Both the position numbers and the translations under genes were made by a program. DNA of 64,000 bases from an uncultured Stenotrophomonas sp. (GTDB lineage Bacteria; Pseudomonadota; Gammaproteobacteria; Xanthomonadales; Xanthomonadaceae): contig NZ_CAJYVQ010000004.1 of NCBI RefSeq assembly GCF_913778665.1, forward strand, positions 62,001-126,000. The letters are read 5' to 3'. Below the pieces are notes generated by a model. It was given only the letters and a program-made list of their open reading frames with translations, was not told the DNA's origin and made no database searches. Position 1 is the stretch's first letter. Every line of letters starts with the position of its first letter. Shown piece after piece: positions 15,754-24,741 of this stretch.

Positions 15754-17208
15754 TCAGTGCCCGCCGCCGCGCCTACCCACCTGCTCGATCAGCGTCCGGC
15801 TGGCGGCATTGAGCCCCACCACCGTTACATCGGCGCCATGCGCGGCCAGTTTTTCCTGCGCGCTCTCCAGCGCGGCCACGGCGGTCAGATCCCACAGATG
15901 GGCATCGCGCAGGTCAATCTGCACCTTCGGTGCCACCTGCCGGTAATCAAACGCCACGCCAAGCTGGCCAGCGGAAGCGAAGAACACCTGGCCGCGCACG
16001 CGGTAGACCTGGGTATCACCCACCTCCTCGCGTTGCACCTCCAGCAAGCGGCCCACCTTGCGCGCGAAGAACAGCGCCGACAGCAGCACGCCGCTGAGCA
16101 CGCCCTTGGCCAGGTCGTGGGTGGCCACGGTGACCACCACGGTCAGCAGCATCACCGCCGACGAACTGCGTGGATGGGTGCGCAGGTCGCGCAGCGAGCG
16201 CCAGCTGAAGGTGCCGATGCTGACCATGATCATCACCGCCACCAGCGCCGCCATCGGGATCTGCTGCACCAGCTCGCTGCCGTACACCACCATTGCCAGC
16301 AGCACGACACCGGCCACCAGGCATGACAGACGGCCACGGCCACCGGAGGTTACGTTGATGATCGACTGGCCGATCATCGCGCAGCCGGCCATGCCGCCGA
16401 GGAAGCCGGTGACCGTGTTGGCCACGCCCTGGCCGACGCATTCGCGGTTGCGCTCGCTGGGCGTCTCGGTGATGTCCTCGACGATCTGCAGCGTCATCAT
16501 CGATTCGAGCAGGCCGACCACCGCCAGCGTGGCCGACACCGGCAGCAGGATGCGCAGGGTTTCCCAGGTAAACGGCACATCGGGAATGAGGAAGTGCGGC
16601 AGGCTGTCGGGCAGCTGGCCCATGTCGCCGACGCTGCGCACGTCGATGCCGAAGCCGATCACCACGGCGGTGAGCAGCACGATCGCCACCAGCGGCGACG
16701 GCACTGCGCGGGTGATGCGCGGCAGCAGGTAGATGATCGCCAGCGCGGCGGCACAGAGCACGTACACGGCCGGGCCACGGCCGATCAGCTCGGGCATCTG
16801 GGCCAGGAAGATCAGGATCGCCAGTGCATTGACGAAGCCGGTGATGACCGAGCGCGAGACGAAGCGCATCAGCGAGCCCAGTTTGAACACGCCGGCCAGC
16901 ACCTGCAGCAGGCCGGCCAGGATGCTGGCGGCGAACAGGTACTGCAGGCCGTGGTCCTTGACCAGGTCGACCATCACCAGCGCCATCGCACCGGTGGCGG
17001 CGGAGATCATTCCGGGGCGGCCGCCGGCGATGGCGGTGATCACGGCAATCGAGAACGCGGCGTACAGGCCGACCTTGGGGTCGACGCCGGCAATGAGCGA
17101 GAAGGCAATGGCCTCGGGAATCAGGGCCAGGGCGACGATGATGCCGGACAGCAGGTCGCCACGGAGGTTGCCGAGCCATTGCTGGCGCAGTGGATAGGAC
17201 GTTTGCAT
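15754..17208 (-). CDS. SulP family anion transporter with STAS domain
   Basis: A 484-residue transporter. The N-terminal 370 residues are a SulP/SLC26-type membrane domain with the family segment [24 protein letters not shown] and repeated helix pairs; conserved [16 protein letters not shown] is at about 275. The C-terminal STAS domain (about 400-480) has [19 protein letters not shown] and VVGLNAAS. Bacterial SulP proteins import sulfate, bicarbonate or dicarboxylates; the substrate cannot be told from sequence. Short bacterial forms of this group are often bicarbonate transporters. The ATG has CGGAG upstream; the frame is open for 32 more residues that lack membrane character. Confidence 0.88.
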   Translation of the reverse strand: MQTSYPLRQQWLGNLRGDLLSGIIVALALIPEAIAFSLIAGVDPKVGLYAAFSIAVITAIAGGRPGMISAATGAMALVMVDLVKDHGLQYLFAASILAGLLQVLAGVFKLGSLMRFVSRSVITGFVNALAILIFLAQMPELIGRGPAVYVLCAAALAIIYLLPRITRAVPSPLVAIVLLTAVVIGFGIDVRSVGDMGQLPDSLPHFLIPDVPFTWETLRILLPVSATLAVVGLLESMMTLQIVEDITETPSERNRECVGQGVANTVTGFLGGMAGCAMIGQSIINVTSGGRGRLSCLVAGVVLLAMVVYGSELVQQIPMAALVAVMIMVSIGTFSWRSLRDLRTHPRSSSAVMLLTVVVTVATHDLAKGVLSGVLLSALFFARKVGRLLEVQREEVGDTQVYRVRGQVFFASAGQLGVAFDYRQVAPKVQIDLRDAHLWDLTAVAALESAQEKLAAHGADVTVVGLNAASRTLIEQVGRRGGGH

Positions 17209-17439
17209 GGGAAAACTCCGCGCACACGCGGCCTGGCCGCGAGGCGCTGCAGTGGATGGACACGGGTTCCTGAGCCGGGCGGGCCGGCTGCCGAGGTGCG
17301 GCAAGGGTCAGGGTGGCGTGATCACTGCAGGGCGGGGTCGGTGCGTGGGAGGGGCGTAGTCTACGGGAAGTGGCTGCATGAGGGGAGCGCGGTCAGCCGC
17401 AAAAGGCAGCTGAGCGTGGCTCCGCTCTACAATCAGGTC

Positions 17440-18396
17440 ATGGCTACCGATCGCCCGCATTTCTTCGACCCGACCACCGAACAGGGCGTGCTTCGCCTGT
17501 CGATCGCCGGTGCGCTGCTGCTGGCGGTGGCCGCGGTGGTGTTCGGCCTGCTGGCCAATTCCTCGCTGATCATCTTCGATGGCATCTACGGGCTGATCGA
17601 CGTGGTGATGACCTGGCTGTCGCTGCTGGTGGCGCGGCTGATCGCGCTGTCCACCAACACCGATGCCCTGCAGTCGCGGCTCAACCAGCGCTTCACCATG
17701 GGCTTCTGGCATCTGGAGCCGATCGTGCTGGGGGTCAGCGGCACGCTGATGATCGGTGCGGCGCTGTATGCGCTGGTCAATGCGGTAGATGCGCTGATGT
17801 CCGGTGGCCGCCACATCGCACTGGGCCCGGCGATCATCTTCGCCGGCCTGTCACTGGGGGCCGAAAGCGCGCTGGCCTGGTTCGTGCTGCGCGCCAACCG
17901 CCGCATCGGTTCGGAGTTCATCGCGCTGGATGCGAAGAACTGGGTGATCGCCGCAAGCATGTCGGCCTGCTATCTGCTCGCCTTCCTCGGCGGCGCGCTG
18001 GTGCAGGGCACGTCGTGGGCGTGGGTGGGGCCGTACATCGACCCGGCCATCCTCGCCTTCGTCTGCGTGCTGGTGATGATCGCCCCGCTCGGCACCGTGC
18101 GCCGGGCGCTGGCCGGCATCCTGCTGGTGACTCCGCCGGAGCTGCAGGCGCACGTAGATGCAGTGGCGCGCGACATCGTCGCCAAGCATGGCTTCGTCGA
18201 GCACCGCAGCTACGTGGCGCAGGTCGGGCGTGGCGAGCAGATCGAGCTGTTCTTCGTGGTGCGCGAGGACGATCCGCCACGGCCGCTGCTGGAATGGGAC
18301 CAGCTGCGCGACGAGATCGGCGATGCACTGGGTGAAGCCTCGCCGGACCGCTGGCTGACCATCATGTTCACCACCGACCGCGAGTGGACGATCTAG
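17440..18396 (+). CDS. cation diffusion facilitator family transporter
   Basis: A 318-residue protein with six predicted transmembrane segments and a C-terminal cytosolic domain (about 225-315: EQIELFFVVREDD) like CDF metal exporters. The TM2 metal site residues are seen in IIFDGIYGLIDVVM (two Asp spaced five apart). The canonical HxxxD or DxxxD of TM5 is not obvious: the matching stretch reads LDAKNWVIAASMSACY. Such divergent members belong to a subgroup close to COG3965. Substrates are usually Zn, Co, Fe or Mn; here undetermined. It is divergent from the SulP gene across a 230-bp region with no clear operator. Confidence 0.82.
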   Translation: MATDRPHFFDPTTEQGVLRLSIAGALLLAVAAVVFGLLANSSLIIFDGIYGLIDVVMTWLSLLVARLIALSTNTDALQSRLNQRFTMGFWHLEPIVLGVSGTLMIGAALYALVNAVDALMSGGRHIALGPAIIFAGLSLGAESALAWFVLRANRRIGSEFIALDAKNWVIAASMSACYLLAFLGGALVQGTSWAWVGPYIDPAILAFVCVLVMIAPLGTVRRALAGILLVTPPELQAHVDAVARDIVAKHGFVEHRSYVAQVGRGEQIELFFVVREDDPPRPLLEWDQLRDEIGDALGEASPDRWLTIMFTTDREWTI

Positions 18397-18423
18397 GACA
18401 GTAGGACGATCGATCAAGTTTTT

Positions 18424-18448
18424 CGTACGCATTGCAACCCAACGTACG
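18424..18448. promoter_or_regulatory. inverted repeat upstream of ohr, possible operator
   Basis: Two identical self-palindromic CGTACG half-sites are separated by 13 bases containing ATTGCAA, 60 bp before the ohr start. An OhrR/MarR-type operator would be expected here; the match to the published Xanthomonas OhrR box is only partial, so the regulator is not identified. Confidence 0.4.
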
Positions 18449-18507
18449 CGGAAACCGGGCACAGTAGGCTCCAACGCAACACCCACCCACCGACCAGGAG
18501 CATCCCG

Positions 18508-18933
18508 ATGTCCATCGAAAAGGTTCTGTACACCGCCCAGGCCACCTCCACCGGCGGCCGTGAAGGCCGTTCCGTCTCCTCCGACAACGTGCTGGACATC
18601 CAGCTGTCGACCCCGCGTGAGCTGGGCGGCGCGGGTGGCCCGGGCACCAACCCGGAGCAGCTGTTCGCCGCGGGCTACTCGGCCTGCTTCCTGGGCGCGC
18701 TGAAGTTCGTGGCCGGCCAGGCCAAGGTCGCGCTGCCGGCCGACACCACCGTCACCGGCAAGGTTGGCATCGGCCAGATCCCGACCGGTTTCGGCATTGA
18801 AGCCGAGCTGACCATCAACGTGCCGGGCGTGCCGCGCGAGCAGGTGGAAGAACTGGTGCAGAAGGCTCACATCGTCTGCCCGTACTCCAACGCCACCCGC
18901 GGCAACATCGACGTGACGCTGATCGTCGCCTGA
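18508..18933 (+). CDS. ohr: organic hydroperoxide resistance peroxiredoxin
   Basis: Ohr/OsmC-family thiol peroxidase that reduces organic hydroperoxides. The two catalytic Cys are in [12 protein letters not shown] (about residue 58) and [14 protein letters not shown] (about 128), with the usual N-terminal Arg in TGGREGRS. The length of 141 residues is standard. The start has a GGAGC site. Monocistronic with its own upstream inverted repeat; the regulator ohrR is not adjacent in this window, although it often is in other species. Lipoamide- or thioredoxin-dependent recycling is known for the family. Confidence 0.95.
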   Translation: MSIEKVLYTAQATSTGGREGRSVSSDNVLDIQLSTPRELGGAGGPGTNPEQLFAAGYSACFLGALKFVAGQAKVALPADTTVTGKVGIGQIPTGFGIEAELTINVPGVPREQVEELVQKAHIVCPYSNATRGNIDVTLIVA

Positions 18934-18942
18934 TGCGTTGAT

Positions 18943-18965
18943 GCCGGCCAGCGGCCGGCACTACC
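18943..18965. repeat. GTAG-type REP palindrome
   Basis: GCCGGCC/GGCCGGC palindrome ending CACTACC, just after the ohr stop. A near-identical copy in the same orientation lies at 19056-19078. Confidence 0.7.
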
Positions 18966-18977
18966 CGCGTGCAGGGC

Positions 18978-19020
18978 AAAAAAATGGGCGGATGCCGATC
19001 GAAACCGGGCATCCGCCCAT
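18978..19020 (-). terminator. rho-independent terminator of the valine degradation operon
   Basis: A 13-bp perfect stem ATGGGCGGATGCC/GGCATCCGCCCAT with a run of seven A on its left side. Read on the minus strand this is a hairpin followed by a T-run, placing it as the terminator after mmsB. Confidence 0.85.
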
Positions 19021-19055
19021 CCCACCTTCGTTGTCCCGCATGGGGGCATGAGGTT

Positions 19056-19078
19056 GCCGGCCAGCAGCCGGCACTACC
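19056..19078. repeat. GTAG-type REP palindrome
   Basis: Same unit as at 18943-18965 with one base different in the loop. It lies directly after the mmsB stop and before the operon terminator. Confidence 0.7.
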
Positions 19079-19081
19079 AGG

Positions 19082-19972
19082 TCACTTCTCGCTCGTAATG
19101 AGCTGCACGACGCTGGAGAAATCCAGCTTGCCGCGGCCGGCCTGGTGGTTCATCGAGTACAGGTTGCGGGCCACTTCGCCCAGCGGAATCGAGGCGCCGA
19201 CACTCATCGCCGCTTCCACCGCCAGGCCCATGTCCTTCAGCATCAGGTCGCTGCCGAAACCGCCGCTGTAGCCGCGCGACGCAGGCGCGTTCTCCAGCAC
19301 GCCCGGCCACGGGTTGCACACTTCAGTGGCCCAGCTGCGGCCGGTGCTGACCGCCATCATCTGCGACAGCACCTTCGGGTCCAGCCCGTGCGCCACGCCC
19401 AGGGCAATGGCTTCGCCGGTCACCGCCATGATCACGCCCAGCGCCATGTTGTTGCACAGCTTGGCAACCTGGCCGGCACCACTGGCGCCCACGTGGAAGA
19501 TGTTCTTGCCCATCGCCTGCAGCACCGGGCGCGCGCGTTCCAGCGCGTCCTCTTCGCCACCGACGATGAAGGTCAGGGTGCCGGCCTGGGCACCGGCGGT
19601 ACCGCCGGACACCGGCGCGTCGATCATCTGCAGGCCACGCGCGGCCGCGGCTTCGGAAACCTTGCGTGCGCTGGCCGGGGCAATGGTACTGCAGTCGATG
19701 ACCAGTGCACCGGCCGGAATCGCGGCGAGGATGCCGTCATCGCCCAGGTACACGCCTTCGACATGGCGGCTGGCCGGCAGCATCGAGATCACCACTTCGG
19801 CATCGGCCAGGGTTTCGCGTGCCGATGCGGCGGCGCTGGCGCCGGCGTCGACGGCCGCCTGCACCGCGGCCGGGACCAGATCGAACACGCGCACGGTGTG
19901 GCCGTTCTTGACCAGATTGGCGGCCATCGGGCCACCCATGTTGCCCAACCCAATGAATGCAATGCGGCTCAT
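19082..19972 (-). CDS. mmsB: 3-hydroxyisobutyrate dehydrogenase
   Basis: NAD-dependent enzyme that oxidises 3-hydroxyisobutyrate to methylmalonate semialdehyde in valine degradation. It begins with the dinucleotide-binding motif IAFIGLGNMGGPMAANL, followed by DAPVSGGTAGAQAGTL (substrate-binding, about 120) and GQVAKLCNNMALGVIM carrying the catalytic Lys (about 170). The length of 296 residues is typical. The start overlaps the stop of the upstream hydrolase gene by four bases. Last gene of the mmsA-to-mmsB operon; an intrinsic terminator follows. Confidence 0.95.
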   Translation of the reverse strand: MSRIAFIGLGNMGGPMAANLVKNGHTVRVFDLVPAAVQAAVDAGASAAASARETLADAEVVISMLPASRHVEGVYLGDDGILAAIPAGALVIDCSTIAPASARKVSEAAAARGLQMIDAPVSGGTAGAQAGTLTFIVGGEEDALERARPVLQAMGKNIFHVGASGAGQVAKLCNNMALGVIMAVTGEAIALGVAHGLDPKVLSQMMAVSTGRSWATEVCNPWPGVLENAPASRGYSGGFGSDLMLKDMGLAVEAAMSVGASIPLGEVARNLYSMNHQAGRGKLDFSSVVQLITSEK

Positions 19973-21144
19973 GCCAGGCTCCTTTCAGCGACGGGGGTGC
20001 CCAGGTCGGCCAGCGGATGCGCGGCATCGGCCCAGGGCGAAGCGAAGAACGTATCGGCCCACGCGGCGGTGGCCTCGGCCAGCGTGGCCGGGTTCCACTG
20101 CGGGTTGCGGTCCTTGTCGATCAGCAGCGCGCGGATGCCTTCGGCGAAATCGCCGTGGGCGGCGCAGTGCAGCGCGGTGATGTACTCCAGCCGATAGACG
20201 CTGGCCAGGTCGTGGCCGGCGCTGCGGCGCTGCAGCTCGAACGCCAGACGTGCCGAGCCGGGCGCACCGGCGGCGAGGGTCTTCTGTGCCGCCTGCAGCC
20301 AGGCATCTCCGGTCTGCAGGCCGCTGATGCGATCGATGATGGCGGCAAGGTCATCGCCCTCGCACAGCGCGTCGACCTGCGCGGCATTGGCCAGCAGCGG
20401 GCCGGTGGCTGCATCGCTGGCGTGTGACTGCAGCAGATGGCTGAGGCGTTCGTGGTTGTGCGCGGCATCGCCCGACCAGGCCACCTGCAGCAGCGCATCG
20501 AACACTGCACTGCGGCGCTCTTCGGCCACGTGCACGTCGGCCAGGCCGGCGTAGATGGCATCGCCGGGGTTGAGCAGTGCGCCGGTCAGGGCCAGGAACA
20601 GACCGCCCTTGCCCGGTACGCGCGGCAGCAGCCAGCTGCCACCGACATCTGGGAACAGACCGACGGTGATTTCCGGGAAGGCCAGCTTGGAACGTTCGCT
20701 CACGACACGGTGGCTGGCACCGGACATCAGGCCGATGCCGCCACCCATCACGATGCCGTGGCCCCAGCACAGGATCGGCTTGGTGTAGGTGTGGATCAGG
20801 TAATCGACGCGGTATTCGACGTCGAAGAATTCGGCGGCGTAGTCGTTTTCGCGGATGTCGCTGTGGCCTTCTTCGCGGAAGGCGACCATGGCCTTGTACA
20901 GGCTGTGCAGGTCGCCACCGGCGCAGAACGCCTTTTCGCCGGCACCCTGCAACACCACCATCGCGATGCCGTCATCGTCGGCCCAGGCGTTCAACTGCTT
21001 CAGCAGCAGATGCGCCATCGGCAGCGAGAAGCCATTGAGCGTGCGCGGTGCGTTGAGCGTGGCGAAGCCGATGCGCGTGCCGTTGCTGGCCACGCGCTCT
21101 TCGAACAGCACCGGTGCGCCGTCGGCAACGGTGTCGGTGCTCAT
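19969..21144 (-). CDS. 3-hydroxyisobutyryl-CoA hydrolase (crotonase superfamily)
   Basis: A 391-residue crotonase-fold protein, longer than a plain enoyl-CoA hydratase and in the size range of HIBCH. Features: NAPRTLNGFSLPM, the oxyanion-hole region KAFCAGGDLHSLY (about 65), GHGIVMGGGIGLMSGA (about 125) and PEITVGLFPDVGGSWLLPRVPGK. It releases free 3-hydroxyisobutyrate from its CoA ester, the step before mmsB. The ATG at 21144 has GGAAG upstream and overlaps the previous stop by four bases. Position between enoyl-CoA hydratase and mmsB supports the assignment over a second hydratase. Confidence 0.88.
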   Translation of the reverse strand: MSTDTVADGAPVLFEERVASNGTRIGFATLNAPRTLNGFSLPMAHLLLKQLNAWADDDGIAMVVLQGAGEKAFCAGGDLHSLYKAMVAFREEGHSDIRENDYAAEFFDVEYRVDYLIHTYTKPILCWGHGIVMGGGIGLMSGASHRVVSERSKLAFPEITVGLFPDVGGSWLLPRVPGKGGLFLALTGALLNPGDAIYAGLADVHVAEERRSAVFDALLQVAWSGDAAHNHERLSHLLQSHASDAATGPLLANAAQVDALCEGDDLAAIIDRISGLQTGDAWLQAAQKTLAAGAPGSARLAFELQRRSAGHDLASVYRLEYITALHCAAHGDFAEGIRALLIDKDRNPQWNPATLAEATAAWADTFFASPWADAAHPLADLGTPVAERSLA

Positions 21145-21938
21145 GCGTTCTTCCACTGCGCGGCGCGCTTTTCCAGGAAGGCCGTCACCCCCTCGACCTG
21201 GTCAGCGGTGTCGAACAGGTCGACGAAGGCCTCGCGCTCGGCCACCAGCGCCGAGGCGTGGGTGCCGGTGCGGGTGGACTGCACCAGGGCCTTGCAGGCG
21301 GCGATGCTGGTCGGGCTCTGCTTGCCGGCCTTCTTCGCCCATTCCAAGGCCAGTGCCTTGGCTTCGCCCTTGCCGACCTTTTCTTCGGCCAGGCCAATGC
21401 GCAGCGCGGTCTCGGCGTTGATGCGCTCGCCCAGCAGGATCATGCGCTTGGCCCAGCCCTCGCCGACCAGGCGCGGCAGGTTCTGGGTGCCACCGGCGCA
21501 CGGCAGCAGCCCGACGGTGGCCTCCGGCAGTGCGACCTGGGCGTGGTCTTCGATGATGCGCAGGTCGCAGGCCAACGCACACTCCAGGCCACCGCCCATG
21601 GCGTAGCCGTTGATCGCGGCGATCGATACGCCACGGAACCCGGACAGCGCTTCGAAGGCTTCGCCGAAGCGGCGCGCCGCTTCACGTGCAGCGGCCTTGT
21701 CACCGCAGGCGAACTGGTTGAGGTCGGCACCGGCGGAGAAGAACTTCTCGCCGTCACCGGTGATCACCAGCACGTAGACGTCGCGGTCTGCGTTGAGCGC
21801 GCCCACCAGGTCGCGCAGCGCGGACAGGCTGTGCACGGTCCAGGTGTGCGCCGGCGGGTTGTGCAGGGTGACCACGGCGGTGTGGCCATCGGCCTCGACC
21901 TTCAGGCCCACATGCGCCTGGGTACGCCAATCCTTCAT
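21141..21938 (-). CDS. enoyl-CoA hydratase of valine degradation
   Basis: A 265-residue crotonase-family hydratase, probably converting methacrylyl-CoA to 3-hydroxyisobutyryl-CoA. Motifs: KFFSAGADLNQFACGD (oxyanion hole, about 67), NGYAMGGGLECALACDLRI (about 108) and ALPEATVGLLPCAGGTQNLPRLVG, with glutamates in the positions expected for catalysis. The AGAGGA ribosome-binding site supports the ATG at 21938. It overlaps both neighbours by four bases, so the operon is tightly coupled. Confidence 0.88.
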   Translation of the reverse strand: MKDWRTQAHVGLKVEADGHTAVVTLHNPPAHTWTVHSLSALRDLVGALNADRDVYVLVITGDGEKFFSAGADLNQFACGDKAAAREAARRFGEAFEALSGFRGVSIAAINGYAMGGGLECALACDLRIIEDHAQVALPEATVGLLPCAGGTQNLPRLVGEGWAKRMILLGERINAETALRIGLAEEKVGKGEAKALALEWAKKAGKQSPTSIAACKALVQSTRTGTHASALVAEREAFVDLFDTADQVEGVTAFLEKRAAQWKNA

Positions 21939-23101
21939 CGCAGTTCCTCTTCGGTGTTGAGCAGGTGACGGGCAACGATCACCCGCATGATCTCGTTGGT
22001 GCCTTCCAGGATCTGGTGCACACGGCTGTCGCGCAGCAGGCGCTCGATCGGGTATTCGCGGATGTAGCCGTAGCCCCCGTGGATCTGCAGTGCTTCGTTG
22101 CAGATCTTGAAGCCGGCATCGGTGGCGAAGCGCTTGGCCATCGCGCACCACACGTTGGCATCGCTGGCACCGGCATCGAGCTTGCGCGCAGCCGAATGCA
22201 CCATCTGCCGCGCGGCGACCAGTTCGATGGCCATGTCGGCCAGCTTGAACTGCAGCGCCTGGAACTCGGCCAGCGCCTTGCCGAACTGGCGGCGCTCGCC
22301 CATGTAGCGACGCGCGGCATCCAGTGCGCCCTGCGCGGCACCCAACGAGCAGGCGGCGATGTTGATGCGGCCGCCATCGAGCCCCTTCATCGCCAGCTTG
22401 AAGCCGCCGCCTTCCTCTCCCAGAAGGTGGCTGACCGGCACGCGGACGTTCTCGAAGGTGATGCCACGGGTGGGCTGGCTGTTCCAGCCCATCTTCTCTT
22501 CCTTGCGGCCGAAACTGATGCCCGGCAGGTCGGCCGGCACTGCGATGGCGCTGACCCCACCCGCACCGGCACCGCCGGTACGCGCCATCACCACCAGCAG
22601 CTCGGTGGCACCGGCGCCGGAGATGAAGGCCTTGGAGCCGTTCAGCACGTAGTGGTCACCGTCGCGCACGGCGGTGGTCTTCAGCGAGGCCGCATCGGAA
22701 CCGGCGCCCGGCTCGGTCAGGCAGTACGAGGCCAGCTTGCTGCCCGAGGACAGATCGGTGCCCCACGCATCACGCAGCGTCGGCTGGCCCCACTTGGACA
22801 CCATCCACGAGGCCATGTTGTGGATGCTGATGTAGGCCGCAGTCGACGGATCGACGTTGGCGAGCTCCTCGATGACGACGGCGGCGTCCAGTCGGCTCAG
22901 GCCGCTGCCGCCCACTTCCGGGTCCATGTACAGACCGCAGAAGCCCAGTTCACCGGCCTTGGCGATCGCCTCGCGCGGAAAGATGCCCTCCGCATCCCAT
23001 CGCGCGGCGTGCGGCGCCAGTTCGGCCTGTGCGAAGTCGCGCGCAGCCTCGCGGTACGCCTGCTGTGCTTCTTCCAGTTCCGTCGTCATCGAGTGGCTCA
23101 T
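21935..23101 (-). CDS. acyl-CoA dehydrogenase, probably isobutyryl-CoA specific
   Basis: A 388-residue FAD enzyme of the acyl-CoA dehydrogenase family. Conserved segments: YCLTEPGAGSDAASLKT (about 128), the FAD/substrate region GWNSQPTRGITFENVRVP, RRYMGERRQFGKALAEFQ and the C-terminal IHGGYGYIREYPIERLLRDSRVHQILEGTNEIMR carrying the usual catalytic Glu region. Its place between mmsA and the hydratase of the valine pathway suggests isobutyryl-CoA to methacrylyl-CoA; substrate range is inferred. The ATG has AGGAG ten bases upstream. Confidence 0.88.
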   Translation of the reverse strand: MSHSMTTELEEAQQAYREAARDFAQAELAPHAARWDAEGIFPREAIAKAGELGFCGLYMDPEVGGSGLSRLDAAVVIEELANVDPSTAAYISIHNMASWMVSKWGQPTLRDAWGTDLSSGSKLASYCLTEPGAGSDAASLKTTAVRDGDHYVLNGSKAFISGAGATELLVVMARTGGAGAGGVSAIAVPADLPGISFGRKEEKMGWNSQPTRGITFENVRVPVSHLLGEEGGGFKLAMKGLDGGRINIAACSLGAAQGALDAARRYMGERRQFGKALAEFQALQFKLADMAIELVAARQMVHSAARKLDAGASDANVWCAMAKRFATDAGFKICNEALQIHGGYGYIREYPIERLLRDSRVHQILEGTNEIMRVIVARHLLNTEEELR

Positions 23102-23115
23102 GGCTGCTCCTGCCG

Positions 23116-24621
23116 TTACTTCAGGCTGATCGTGGTGTTGACGCCGTGGCTCAGCGTCTCGTCATCGAACCAGCGCGCGGTGACCGTCTTGGTCTGGGTG
23201 TAGAACAGCACCACCTGCTTGCCGTAAGGGCCCAGGTCGCCCAGCTTGGAGGCGCGCGAACCGGTGAACGAGAACAGCGGTACCGGCACCGGGATCGGCA
23301 CGTTGATGCCGACCTGGCCGACATCGATGTCTTCCTGGAACTTGCGTGCGGCCGCGCCGGACTGGGTGAACAGTGCGGTGCCGTTGCCGTTGGGGTTGCT
23401 GTTGACCATCGTGATGGCGTCTTCCAGCGTTTCCGCTTCGAGGATGACCAGCACCGGCCCGAAGATTTCTTCCTGGTAGATGCGCATGTCGGTGGTGACA
23501 CCGGCGAAGATGGTCGGGCCGACGAAGTTGCCCTTCTCGAAGCCATCGACCTGCGGGTTGCGGCCATCGAGCACCAGCTTGGCGCCCTGCTCCACGCCCG
23601 AAGCGATCAGGCCTTCCACGCGCTCGCGGGCGCTGCAGGAAATGACCGGGCCGACATCGGTGCCGGCCACGGTGCCGCCACTGACCTTGAGGGTCTTGGC
23701 CTTGGTCACCAGGTCCTGCACCCAGTTGCGTGCTTCACCGACCAGCACCAGGGTCGAGGCGGCCATGCAGCGCTGGCCGGCCGCACCGAAGGCGGCGCCG
23801 ACCATCGCGTTGAGGGTCTGCTCCTTGTTGGCGTCCGGCAGCACCACGGCGTGGTTCTTGGCGCCCATCATGCACTGCACGCGCTTGCCGGCCAGCGAGG
23901 CGCGGTTGTAGACGTGGGTGCCGACGCGGGTGGAACCGACGAACGACACGGCCTTGATGTCCGGGTGGTCGCAGATCGCGTTGACCACTTCTTCGCCGCC
24001 ATGCACCACGTTCAGCACGCCCTTCGGAATGCCGGCTTCCAGCGCCAGCTCGACCAGGCGCATGGTGACCATCGGGTCCTGCTCGGACGGCTTGAGGATG
24101 AAGGTATTACCGGTGGCAATGGCCATCGGGAACATCCACAGCGGGATCATCGCCGGGAAGTTGAACGGGGTGATGCCGGCGCACACGCCCAGCGGCTGCA
24201 TGATCGTGTAGGTGTCCACGCCATTGGCCACGTTGTTGGCCAGCTCGCCCAGCTGCAGATTGCCGATGGCAGCCGCGTGCTCGACCACTTCCAGCCCACG
24301 GAACACATCACCTTCCGCATCCGGCAGGGTCTTGCCCTGTTCAGCGGTGAGGATGTGGGCCAGCTCGCTCATGTTCTCGCGGATCAGCTGCTGGTACTTC
24401 AGGAAGATGCGTGCGCGGGTGCCAATCGGGGTCTTGCGCCAGGTCTTGAACGCTTCCTTGGCAGCAGCAACGGCGGCGTCCACTTCACCGGCGGTGGCGA
24501 ACGGCACCTGGGCCAGGACGTCCTGGGTGGCGGGATTGACCACGTCCTGCCAGTGGGAGGTGGCCGATTCGATGAACTGGCCATCGATCAGCATGCGGAT
24601 ACGGGGCGCTGCAACAGTCAT
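23116..24621 (-). CDS. mmsA: CoA-acylating methylmalonate-semialdehyde dehydrogenase
   Basis: A 501-residue aldehyde dehydrogenase that converts methylmalonate semialdehyde to propionyl-CoA and CO2. Catalytic Cys lies in [17 protein letters not shown] (about 285); other family marks are [40 protein letters not shown] and [15 protein letters not shown]. The start is the ATG at 24621; twelve upstream codons in frame are without similarity. First gene of the valine operon (mmsA, acyl-CoA dehydrogenase, hydratase, hydrolase, mmsB), divergent from a ScfR-like regulator, with a shared sequence motif in between. Confidence 0.95.
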   Translation of the reverse strand: MTVAAPRIRMLIDGQFIESATSHWQDVVNPATQDVLAQVPFATAGEVDAAVAAAKEAFKTWRKTPIGTRARIFLKYQQLIRENMSELAHILTAEQGKTLPDAEGDVFRGLEVVEHAAAIGNLQLGELANNVANGVDTYTIMQPLGVCAGITPFNFPAMIPLWMFPMAIATGNTFILKPSEQDPMVTMRLVELALEAGIPKGVLNVVHGGEEVVNAICDHPDIKAVSFVGSTRVGTHVYNRASLAGKRVQCMMGAKNHAVVLPDANKEQTLNAMVGAAFGAAGQRCMAASTLVLVGEARNWVQDLVTKAKTLKVSGGTVAGTDVGPVISCSARERVEGLIASGVEQGAKLVLDGRNPQVDGFEKGNFVGPTIFAGVTTDMRIYQEEIFGPVLVILEAETLEDAITMVNSNPNGNGTALFTQSGAAARKFQEDIDVGQVGINVPIPVPVPLFSFTGSRASKLGDLGPYGKQVVLFYTQTKTVTARWFDDETLSHGVNTTISLK

Positions 24622-24658
24622 GACGACAATCCCACGGGCTCGAAAGATGCTTGGCATT

Positions 24659-24741
24659 ATTCACAGCACTCACCTCGATTTCCGGCCTGAATCCGCTTAA
24701 TCTGGCCAACGCACCCCACGATTCCTGTTAATTCTGTGAAT
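24659..24741. promoter_or_regulatory. intergenic control region with inverted CTGTGAAT motifs
   Basis: ATTCACAG at 24659-24666 and its exact reverse complement CTGTGAAT at 24734-24741 flank the intergenic region between mmsA and the divergent regulator gene; the second copy overlaps the regulator's GTG start codon. A pair of operators bound by the regulator would autoregulate it and control the valine operon. This is inferred from symmetry alone. Confidence 0.45.
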
